Under the pieces are notes generated by a model. The model made no database searches, was not told where the DNA came from, and saw only the letters and a program-made list of their open reading frames with translations. Below, in pieces: positions 36,789-48,300 of a stretch of DNA of 64,000 bases (position 1 is the first letter of the stretch; every line of letters starts with the position of its first letter). Location: NCBI RefSeq assembly GCF_016802725.1, contig NC_052676.1:3179433-3243432 (forward strand), given 5' to 3'. The position numbers and the translations under genes were made by a program. The DNA is from Solenopsis invicta. Taxonomy: Eukaryota > Arthropoda > Insecta > Hymenoptera > Formicidae.

Positions 36789-36982
36789 ACACTGAAGAAA
36801 AAAAGTTGTTAACTCGACTAAAACGTTTAACTTGATGAAATTTCTTCAATTTAAGTATTGAAATTACTTAAATACTTAAATCAAAGTTCAAGTATTTAAT
36901 GTATTTGAATTAAATATATAAGTACTTAACTTGAAAAAATTTAATCATGTTAAAAATTTTAGTTAACAATTTTTTTTCTCAC
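36789..36982. mobile_element. MITE-like inverted repeat (CACTGAAGAAAAAAA ends)
   Basis: CACTGAAGAAAAAAAGTTGTTAAC-type sequence at the left is mirrored by GTTAACAATTTTTTTTCTCAC at the right, about 190 bp apart. The interior is AT-rich. The ends resemble those of the element at 38984-39425. Confidence 0.5.
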
Positions 36983-36985
36983 TTT

Positions 36986-37067
36986 CTAAATTCGTTGGAG
37001 TGAAATCTTACTTCGAAGAATAAAAACTCACTCTAAAAAGAATGAAATTCCACTCCAAAGAATTTAG
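36986..37067. repeat. Imperfect palindrome
   Basis: CTAAATTCGTTGGAGTGAAA (36986-37005) is mirrored by ATTCCACTCCAAAGAATTTAG at the right end, separated by about 40 bp. It could fold into a long hairpin and may be a short relative of the CTCTCTAAATCT inverted-repeat family. Confidence 0.55.
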
Positions 37068-38983
37068 AGAACAGCGTAGTTTTTAAAAAATAAAATAAAT
37101 CAAGTGGGCCTTATTCAACTCAGGTGTGTGAGACTCTGAGATCAGATTCAGATAAGCAGACAATAGTAAAGAGTAATAAAAATTGCTCATGTAATCATCA
37201 CAGAAGCCATTATTTAATTAAAAGCAAGGTCAACTTACTGTACACTCAGTGTATACGTCAATATCTTCGTAAATAGTTTTCAAAAAATAAAATTAATTCA
37301 GTGGGCCCTATTCAGCCGAACTACCTTGTATCTTTTTACATAAACATCTTTCTCCTTCTTGTACTTCTCAAATTTTCTTTCAACGCAACGTTCCTAAGTG
37401 ATGAGATTGCAATTATTACCGTTTTCCTCAACTGCACTTATTTTTAGTACCTAGAAGTTAAATGACATGAAACATTTTTAAATTTCTCGCCATTTTTTTT
37501 TTATCTTTCCCTCATTGAGATAATCTCGGGTGTGACAAACGCAATTCGACACATTGCATCGTCGTAGCGTGGCACCCTCAACGGGATTTCCCGTTGCATG
37601 CGACGCAAAAACTTCTCGTTCTCGTGCTAACAGCTTAACCCGCCGCCGATCGCTATTTTTGGCACGGCGTACGTGCTTCTGCCGTGCCAAGTTCGCGCAA
37701 GCCGCGGAACGTTCCGCTCGTTCTCCGCCGCGACGCGGATCTAGCGTCGTTGCGATCTACCGAGGCCCGCTTATAATTGAGATAGATTCGGCGCTCGCGA
37801 AAATTTTATCTGACAATATTGCGAGAGTCCGCGTCGCCTAAATATAATTTTCAATTTTGAGAATCTAGAAAGAGACGTCTCGCGTGCATTTAAAGTGCAT
37901 AATAAACGTAGCATATTAATTATTTTTAAAAAATCGGTTCTTGTCGCCTAAATCATTCATTACATTCAAATTATATTTAATATGATATTAGAGCAGAAAG
38001 CCTGGGTAAAAAAAATTCTCATATTTCATAATTTTTGAGGAATTTTTTTATATCAATGCCAAGGAATTTTTGAGTTGTCTACGTGTCTTTTTATACTTTA
38101 TATTTATGAAGATTTTTGAGAGAAAATACCTTAAATTTTTTCAGATCTTATAAATTTTCTTTATAAATTATAGAATGAGAATAATATAAATTTAGAATAT
38201 TTCAGAATTTACGTGTATAAAGAATTTTAGAAGAGATACAGACTTTCTCAGAAACAAGTTTCAATTCATATTAAAAATCAGAAATCTTACAAATTTATAT
38301 ATGCAAATAATATACATATAATAATATATATTTATATAATATAAATTTATATAAAAATAATAATATTTAATATAAATTAATATATTGTATAACTAGTAAA
38401 AATTCTAAAAAAACTATATTGAAATTTCTGAGAAAAATTTTCAGCAGGAGGATTAATCAAAATATATTCTTTTTCCATTGATTGAAATTGCATTTTGATA
38501 TTCTCGCGAATGAGGTATGCGAGGGGAGAACGTTTTTGTGTATTTTTTCTGCGTCCACTCGCAACCGCGTGAAGATATTCCTATACCGATTTGCACCAAT
38601 CATCTTTATAACAACAATGTTCGCGAGAAGTATCAACAATTAATGCCCGAGAATGTTTTCTTTCTGTGCCGTACGCTCGACCACGGGGATTTTCCCCGAT
38701 GACAGCTAAATCTTATGCGTCAAATGCAAACAATTCGCAAGAATTTGGCAGTGAGTGTGACAACAGCTGCGTATGGCGGATGTTGTTACTAGTAGGTCAT
38801 TGGTACTCGTGGCCGCAATTTTCATGTTGCGCAAAAATCCGCAGAAAGCAAATATTTTTTATCACAATCGAACGTAGTGAAATAAGCGGTAGCAGATACC
38901 GATAGCGTGCTATCATTTCTGTCGCGCTTTCGAATTGCTTCTGTCAATTGTCAAGATAGAGATACAGGGGACTGTTAACATAT

Positions 38984-39425
38984 TACACTGAGAGAAAAAA
39001 ATTTTTAATGAAAAAAATACATTTTTTTAGAACCATTGTATATATTTTGATACAAGTATTTGTTCTTTTTGAATAAAAATATTTACTTTTAAGAGAGAGT
39101 AAATAAACATATTACGTTAAATATATAATTTTATGTTTTTAAATACTGATTTTACAAATAAGCTAAAAAGTTGTTAAACTTGATTAAATTATTTTCTTAA
39201 ATTAAAAAAGCTGTTTTTAAAAATTATTTTAAATATAAAAATAATCTAACAGTAAATATTGTCTGGAACTAAAAAAAAATTTGATTAAAAATTATTTCTT
39301 CATTTATTTACATATTTCAATTAAGAAATTTTTAATTTAACTGCAAGTAAATTAAGTTATTAGGAACCACTAAATAATTTTTTTGTATTAAGTAAATTTT
39401 TTAAGATACTTTTTTCTCTCAGTGT
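38984..39425. mobile_element. 442-bp MITE-like element (TACACTGAGAGAAAAAA ends)
   Basis: TACACTGAGAGAAAAAA (38984-39000) is mirrored by TTTTTCTCTCAGTGTA (ending 39425). The body is AT-rich with no ORF. This is a clean terminal-inverted-repeat structure. Confidence 0.7.
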
Positions 39426-40261
39426 ATAACTTACATTCAAATAAAGAGATAAATGTGTGATATTAAAAGTCACAAGAGAAATAAAAAATATAAAATAAAA
39501 TAATGTACGGTAATAGAGTAACATGATGAAACGATATAAAACAAATTGCTCAGTTTGACAATTACAGTACAATATATTGAAATTTCACTTAAAATAATTT
39601 GATTTAAAATAATTATAATACATAATCATAATAATTACATATTAATAATAATTTAAATGTTTATTCACAGAATCAGTTGCGCACTTTTGATGTAATTATC
39701 AGGGAAATAAACGAAACGGTCGTAAGATAGAGCAGGCTTTGTATTTTCACTGATCAATCTCGTAAAATAGTCACACACTTTCATATATGTATATATATTT
39801 TTTTTTATTAGACGCACTTCTTTTTTTCTCTTTCTCACACACATACACACGTATACATATACACACAATCATCTGCGCTCATTATTCGTATCAGAAAAAA
39901 TACAAAATTTCCGGCTAGAAAATAGTGTCAGTACAGATACGCGAACGAAATGTCATATAGATGCAAGGGAGAGAACAGAAAGTGAGGATAAACGAAGTAT
40001 CACACTATGAACGAGAAACCGAAAGAAATAATGCGTTGCCCTTGTCCGTCCCTCATTTCGCGACTCCCCGTAAAAGGGACAAATATAAGGAGGCAATGGA
40101 AGAAGAAATTTTTCTCCCTGAGACACTCCGAAATTCCCGTATATGGACCTTCGAATACACTCAAGGTTCATATCGCGGACGAATCGAATTTACTTTTCTC
40201 AAGCATCGCGTATCCGAAACGCTTTGAGAATTCTAAACGGATGCTAAATCTGGAGCGCTAT

Positions 40262-40340
40262 ATACAGGGTGTCCCGCGACAAACCCCGCGTGGATTCTTC
40301 GAGGAAAACAAAGTTGAGATTTCCGTTTAACAAAAACGTG
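40262..40340. repeat. CAGGGTGTCCCG-type repeat fragment
   Basis: TACAGGGTGTCCCGCGACAA begins a segment resembling the widespread CAGGGTGTCC ends of insect interspersed repeats. A related start (GCAGGGTGTTTAGCAACAGG) occurs at about 61759 inside a BRAT1 intron. The identification rests on that word only. Confidence 0.35.
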
Positions 40341-42378
40341 GCCGGTTTTTTTCATCATTTCGATTCCTATAAAGAATAATATAATTAATATAAAGATCAT
40401 GTATTCTCTCAGAAGCAGTAATATTGAATCCATTAGAAAGAAAGTGTACAATGTTTTACAGATGTTCTCATAGTCACAGTTTAGATCTGTTTTTTATAGC
40501 TGACTGGCCCACGCTTTCTGCATTTGACGCGGAACAGATGTATGTTCAAAATTTGGCGACAGCAAGAGAAGTTCTAATGCGGAGAGTCCAGTGCAGCAAT
40601 AAAAAACAAACCTTTTATCTCAATTACAATCTAATTTGAAGGTATCTCTTCTTCACTAGTGTTAAAGAGAGAAGGCAATAGATGGTCGAAGTTACATTTC
40701 TCTTTCTAAATTGGCTACAGCACTAATTGAAATGCGCAGAGAATAAACTTTGCGCTTGATACCGAGTTATAAAAAAAAACCCAATTAGGCCAATGCGCCT
40801 TGAAGTGACGAAGCGCACCAAATCAATTAACACAGCATTCTTTTGAATTTCTCTTTGTTTAAACATCTCTATTTTGAGTTTATTGAATTTAACAAACAGA
40901 TTTGTATTTAGATTTTTATAAACCTATTCTACGATATTCTGCTGGAAACTGAAATTGTTAAAAAAATACATTCCTTTTTTTTTGTCGGAGTACAAAAATA
41001 TTTGGATGGTCTCGGAGAACCAGCGTGCAATCAGCACTACGATCGCTTACGATGTACCGTAAAAACTACCTACGTTTCGGCAACTTCTAAACATCTGTTA
41101 AAATAGAATTGACTCTAATTTGCACTAAAATACGCACGCATTTTATGTACGTCGCGGAACACATTTTGTGATTGGGATAAGTGTAGGAAGGTAAGGGGAA
41201 TCGAGGGACGGTGCGCACACAACGGTGTTCTCGCTGGACATTCATGACTCTAAAGTTTGTACGTGCACATGCGTCACGTACACACATCAGTGTCACTTTG
41301 TATCGGCAGATGTGCGCGCGATACGCGGAAAATTATTAGCGTCAACAACAAACACACTCGCGGACGCGAGATCATCTCGCGAGCAGGCATACAATAAATT
41401 AGAAATCAATATTAACTTATCCTCGCCTCACGTACACGCTCTACGTGATGCTATACCGAGTGTAAAGTTATATACTTGCCAAGCAGACCAAATTTCCTGT
41501 ATCGTGAAAAGCGAGAGGTATGATGAAGGAAAACCGAAATTTTATAATCTCTTCTGCAACTTGCAAAAATTTCCTCTTTATCAACTTTGCACGCAAGTTA
41601 CTTTAAGCGTATGCCTGCGGCATAAGGTGAAAAATTGGTCGGCTCGATAGATGAAATATATAACGAAACTATGTCTCTTTGTTTTATGTAGGATGTCCTC
41701 GAAGTTATGCGTCTGGACTCGCGCGATGCGACTCTTCGAGTGCCATTTTGCGAGCCAGATGCGATATCTCCATTTATCTCACAATCATTCACGTGCTCGC
41801 AAATCATAAATAAATTAGAAGAAAGGTGAGGATTACATGTCATCGACAGAGAAAAGAAATCGCTCGCCGCGCGTATTCCTGTGTAGATTCTCTTTTAACG
41901 TTGAAAAAATATGACGGAACGCGCGGCCACGTCTTAAAAGTTTCAAAGCGAAGGGCCGTTTCTCTGAGGAAGCCAACAAACTTACGGACGGCGCCGCTCC
42001 AGTTCGTTCTCTTGCTTGCGATTATTCTATAAAAAGAAGGAAGGCCTCGTCCTAAGGCAAGTGACGAATGACTCGCGGAACCGAGGGATTCGATTTCGTT
42101 GCTCGGCTCAAACGCGATTAACTTGACTCCAGTACGGGGAAAAAAAAGGTAGCAGAGCGTTCGGCCACTTCGCAGTGTCTGCGACAATTCGATGTCCTCC
42201 GAAACTTCTTTCTTCATCGTCGGCGTTTCTTCGCAACTCACTCCCTTTCCAGCCGATCTTTGTTCTTTACGACCTACGAGATTTTCTTTCTTTCTCTCAT
42301 CCGCTGACTCTCGGGTCGAGTCGTGATCACATCAGGATCCACGTTTCGACTATACGACACTTCTTCAGCGTTCTGCTT

Positions 42379-45300
42379 TTACTTCGCGGTCTCCGTTGGC
42401 GGTGGCGGCGGCGGCGGCAGCGGAATCGCTTGCTCCGACACCGGCTGCTGTGGTTGCTCCTTCTTCTTCGTCTTCTTCGCCTTCTTCTGCAATCTCGGCG
42501 AGCTCCGCTGTCCGTCCGTCACCTCCGTCTTTCCCTCCGTTGTCGTTAGCGACACGTCCTTTTGTTGTTCTCCATCCTTTCCCTCATTCGTTTTTGATTC
42601 CTTACTCGCTTCGTCCGTACATTTCGCTGATTCTGTCGACGTTAGCGCGACCATATTGTCCGCCGCTGGATTCTCTGTTTTTTGTTCGTTGTCTTGCTGC
42701 GCGGCAGGAGCAACAACGCTTTGATTCGCGAATTCGGCAGCCGTTGCCGCACTTTTACTTTCCGAAGATTCCACTTTCGTCTACAAAAAAAAGAAACAAG
42801 GCACCAAACTAATAAAATAAATTAATATAATACGATTCATGATAGATATCATAATCGTAAAATAATTTATCCTAAACAAAAAAATAAATAAATAAATTAA
42901 AGATAAAATGTAATTTGGCAAATAAAACAAATTGTTCAAATAAAATTTCCTTTACAGCTGACGAAGTCTCTTGTGTCTTAACAACACTGTATCAACACTC
43001 GCGATCTCTCACCTTCGTCGGCGACGATGGCGCAGGCGGAAGCGGTATCGGCTCGTTACTAAGTTTCTCTTGCTTCGCATCTATCTCCATAGGCTCAGAG
43101 ATTTGCGAGATCTCTTCTCCCTGCTGATCCTTCTCAGCGGACTTTTTGATCTCTTCGCGCACGGTGGGTTGCTCTTGCTGATTGACGAGTGGGGTTTTCG
43201 TCTCCAGCAGGCTGATAGTGTCCTGTATGCTCTTGATGGCGTTTTTACGCGCCTGCCGTACGTTCTCCCGGCCTTCTGTCTCTATGTCATCCAGTTTGAT
43301 TAATTCGCGCGTCAGCATCTCATCTAGATACATGTACTCCTTGTCCTGCCGGGAGTTGCCGACGTAACGTCGTACCAGCTCGGCCAAATCGTCCACCTCC
43401 TTTTGCACCTGAGCAACTTTCTCCAGGGGATCCTTTGGTACCGGCTTTGGTTTCGGTGTTTCTTCTTGTTGCTGTTGTTGCTGCTGTTCCTGCTGATACT
43501 GAGGTTGTTGAGACTGTTGCTGAGGCTGCTGATATTGCTGATGTTGATATTGAGGTTGTTGCTGCTGCTGAGGCTGCTGCTGAGGCTGTTGCTGAGGCTG
43601 TTGCTGATAATAGTACTGGGGCTGCTGTTGCTGCTGCTGAAACTGATGCCGTCGCATTGGCTGTTCAAAGCTTGACGGCTTGTAGAACTCCTGGAAATGC
43701 GACGGTGGCCACTGCTGCCGACTGAAACGTTCGTTAAAGTGCGACGGTCTGTGGAAGTGATGCGCTGGCGGCGACGATCTGTCGAAGTTATGCGACGGCG
43801 GTGGCGACTGTCGCTGATGATGCTGGAAGGTGGACGACGGTGTGTCGTCGGTCGCGACCTTTGGTATCACCGGCGTGTCGCGACCCTCCACAAAGATGGG
43901 GATGTGTCGGACGTTGCTGGCTGGTTTACTAGGCGACTGGGCGCGTTGCTGTTGCTGATTGTGCTGCGGCGTGATATCTACTCGAGACACGAATCTTTGG
44001 CCTTGACCAGGATCTTGGCCTTGTTGCGGTTGTGGCGGCTGCTGCTGCTGTTGCTGCTGCCAATTCTCCGGCGGTGCTGACATAGAACGCTGACCACGCT
44101 CGTCCTTCTCCGGACTCATCTCCATGTCGCGGCGTCGCTGTTGCTGACCTATGTCCACCGTGTTGCGCAGTCCGTACTGCGGTATCGCGGACGATGACGT
44201 CAGGTCGTGCTCGCGACCAGTGTCGCTGTGGGAGCTGACGGCACTCGCACCACTCGCGGCACTGCTACCGCTCGCCTGGCTACGTGCGTCCTCGTCCACC
44301 TGATGCTGCTGACTTTGCTGCTGTTGCTGCTGCTGGTCGTCGTTGTTGCTACCACCGGAGCCGCGGCGGCGGCGGCGGCGGTCGCGCAATAAGGAACCGC
44401 CGAACGGCCAAGGCGGACCGCGCAAATGTTCGGCGAGCTCGGGATGGCGCGCTGCAAGGTCGTCCAGGTGCGCGCGGATTCCGTCGCCACGTGGCCGTTC
44501 AAAAACTCCGTCGGCGTCGTCGTCGAACGGGAAACCCTACGGGGATAGACATAAAAATCTGATTAGGTCGACGCTGATGTTCAATTACTTGTACATTGAC
44601 GACTAGATTATTCTCGATCGCATCGTGAGATCGTGACCTGGAACTGTCTGACAGGTGTTTGACACGTGCGAAAGATAAAATGTAGGTTAAAAAATGAAAA
44701 ACAATTTACGCAATGTATATTGAACTAATCGATTAAAAACCGAATGCATCTCTTCCATCAACAATCGTGTGAGAAAACGAATATCTACGTATAATGTTCA
44801 ATCGCAAAATATTTAACCTGAAAGAGGAAAACATTAAACCTGGAATACTAGTACGGATAAATTTTTATCTTTCACCCAAATGCTAGTTGAAGTTTAATAA
44901 TTCAAGTTTTCGTTATTAAAATTATTAAAATTTTGATATTATGATTAAAATAATATTTGATAGGATTCATAGTAATGTTAATTCAGTTATTTTAACATCT
45001 TGTAATCTAGACATAAAAAATGTAAAAAGTTTTTAATTACGTAAATAAATTTTTACCCGGAACAGTGTTAATGTAAGAAAAATATAAGTACATAAGCATT
45101 CCAAGGTTAAAAATGTTCACACTGATTGTGAGCAAATTCGCTTGTACCACGCGCTAATGCATGCTAAAAGCTGTCATACAGGAAGTTATTTTTTAATAAG
45201 AACACAATATAAATATTTTTATCGGTTATATATCAGTCTTAATATTATTACAGTTTTAGCAGAATATATGTTGAACATTTTATTATTCAAAGTTAAATAA

Positions 45301-48300
45301 TAACTAATAAAAAAATTAATAAATATTAACTTAACTTAGTTAATTTTCAATGATTCAATTAATGTTAATTAATTCATTTTAGTATTTTTATTTATAATTA
45401 TTGTTTTCCTTGTTCAGTGGTTCTATTTTTATGACCACTGTATATTTATCTCGTTTTAAATGCAAAATTTTTCAAACTACACAAACAGATCTTTTATAGC
45501 GAGTAAAGAGAGCCAGTGCATGTTCGCCGAATGCGCTTTTAGCAATTCGGTAGTCTGTATAATTTCACAGTGGTGCATGCGATTGCTATGCATGAAGTTA
45601 TCTGAATGCAAGCCTTTAGCGTGCAGAGTAATGCAGATAATCAAATTCGATGAATCCCCGACTTACATCGGGTTCGCCAAAGAATTAAGGCCCATTTACA
45701 TCAATGTAAATTAATTTTAATTTCGCTTTAACATTACTTTCTATTTTCCCTAGGTTCTAAAAATGAGAAATAAAAAAATAGAAAATAAGTTAAACCGAGA
45801 TTAAAGTTAATCTATGAATGCAAACGAATCTAAGAGTGACTTCGATCAAATTCTGATCAATTTATCGAGCAGTACTATTTTGCCAATATAAATGAAAAAA
45901 TTAATTTTTTTTTTGTTATTTAACACAAGATTAAGAAAAGATTAAATTAAGAATGACGAATTCAAGAGTTAGAAAGTTTAGGATAAATAATTCTGCCAGT
46001 TGAATTAAAGTGAGCAAGTTAATTAGAGTTCGCTTGAAATCACCCTAACGGTGACAGCTGCGCGTGACATTCAATCGTATCGACTTCGATCCGACGAACG
46101 CGAGCAAGGGCGCCGAAGGGGAAATTCGCGTAATCGGGCACGAGGTGACGAATCCTCCTTCTCCTTCTTCTCCTCTTCCTGCGGTGAATCGAGGTCGCGT
46201 CGTCGTTCCACTTAGCGCGGTCGCGGTGTGGACGCACGTCATAAGAAAACCATACGCGGGACGCACACGAGAGAAAGAAAGAGAAAATAAGAAAAAAAAA
46301 TGACGGTAGAAAGGACAGAGACAGAGAGAAAACGAGAGTGAGAACCGGGTGAACCGCTTATACACGCGCACCTACGACCAATAATCGTATTTTCCTATTT
46401 TCGGCCCGGCTGACCCTGGCCAGCACGCCACCGTTGCGTTAAGGACGTGTAGGATATTTCTCAAAATATTAAGAAAATTACGATTACAGATTGTTTTATG
46501 TTGCATTTGCGAGTAATAGAAAAAATTTCGCAGCAATTTTCGATCTGGATAAAAAGTTATTTCAATTAAAAGTGAACATGTGCTCTAATGAAAATAATAA
46601 TAACAATGAAACAAGGAAAAAAATTTGAAGTTTTTTTTATTTACTTTGCAGGGATCGTATATCCATTAGATCCTTAACTGTTCACGTGTCAACCCCGAAA
46701 ATGACCCGCAATAAGGTAACATCATGCTCGAATACTAATACATCCTTTTAATTAATTTACAGAGAGAGAAAGAACGCCTTCAATTCAAATATAGATTTTT
46801 TTACACTTGTGCGTCCATTTCTATCAATGTAGATTGACTTTGATCTCATTGTCAGTTTAACTTAGTCTTTGTCTTTTTCTAAGAATTGGAAATAGATCAA
46901 AGTTCATCTGCATTAATGGAAATTAATTACATAAATTAATCAAAATTAAGAGATGGAAAGTAACGCGTTACAAGTAACGAGCCACTATTACTTTTATTTC
47001 TTTTTTTTATAATAACCATTTGGTAATGACTTTACAATTTTTCATAACGATAGTGGTAAGCCAGGACTGGAATAGTTTGATCACTTTTGATCAGTAACTC
47101 ACTGTCATTGTACGTTACTCATTCTCTCTAAATCTCGTACAGTGATGAATCACTTGAACAATTGGACAGGCTCAATTTTCACTCTTTTACAGTAACGTTT
47201 CACTTTACAAGATACTTAGAGAGTTGAAAAAAATAATTCTTTAGTTAACTTGTTACGTAACGAGCAAAAGTAAAGCAAAGATAATGCGTTACTTTGACTC
47301 GTTACGTAACGAGTAAAGTTACAAGTTAGTATTTTTCAGTGAGTAATACGTAATGTACAAGCTGATTGTCAAAAGTGACTATGCCAAACCTGGCCTTACT
47401 ATTGCCATTATAGAAAATTGTAACGTTGTAATTCCCTTTCTGGTTAGACATATATAGATTAACTTTAATTACTAATACAGATTAATCTCGATTTTTATTC
47501 TACTCTTTGCCCTTTTCTAGTTCTGAGAATCGGAAAAAAAATGAATTCATTTGCATTGATGGAAATGGACACAAGTTAATCGGAATTAAGTCACTCTAAT
47601 GACCATTTCCATCAATGTAGATTAATCTCGTTCTAGGAATTAGAAAAACAATTAAATTTCTAATTCTTAGAAAAAAAAGGTAAGTTAAGCCCAGGTTAAA
47701 CTTAATTTACATGTAGTGGAAATGGACATTAATCCTGCTACGCTTGCTTATCATCATAGACGACTAGACGCCAGAACGCCCTCGCCATTCCGGTCTCTCT
47801 CTCTCGAGGAAAATGGAAACACATTTTCGCATCTTCCTCCTCTCTGCCTCTTCTCATTTAAAGGTTTCTTTTATTTCCACCGGGTGATATCATACGGGGA
47901 AATGGTCTCGCTCGGTCTCGTTTCTTTTCGCGTCTTTCGGTCTCTGTCTTCGTTGAAGCACTCGCAAATACGCCCACGCACGCATGCGAGAACTATCCGT
48001 CGCGTTCCAGAGCGCGAACGCGAACGAGGGAGAAACGTCATTAGGACGTGTTCAGAATCGGAGCACGCTTGTAGAAAGAGTCAACCGTATGAGGTAATAT
48101 CCCCCCTCGTTACTCTTCATTCTCGTCCCCCTTCCTCTCTTCGGCGTACCTATATCGGCGATCCCGCCACCTAATCATGCGGTCGGTATCGAGCGTAGGA
48201 AGGTATCTGATAACGTGACCGGCGTGACGTCACGCCGCGCCTTTTGACGTAACGTCGCGTTGCTCGTTAAGCCCGTATCAGACTATGGAGATTGACCATT

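Larger units (their letters stand above)
32021..42378. other. Gene-poor intergenic region between ALT copy C and starvin
   Basis: About 10 kb, mostly AT-rich, with local GC-richer patches (33640-33800, 34290-34700, 35560-35840, 37540-37850, 41150-42370). Short ORFs in these patches have no recognisable domains. The right end should include the starvin 3' UTR. Inverted-repeat elements inside are listed separately. Confidence 0.6.

Noticed and set aside
37554..37841. 95-codon plus-strand ORF in a GC-richer patch
   Set aside because: Arg/Ala/Ser-rich translation with no family resemblance and no neighbouring exon.
42396..42812. 138-codon plus-strand ORF, Ala/Pro/Ser-rich
   Set aside because: It lies opposite the starvin last exon, whose BAG-gene splicing and phase are well supported; the plus ORF reflects complementary low complexity.
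45640..45715. Possible alternative starvin first exon before a GTAAGT near 45667
   Set aside because: The short ORF would end in phase 2, while starvin exon 2 needs phase 0.
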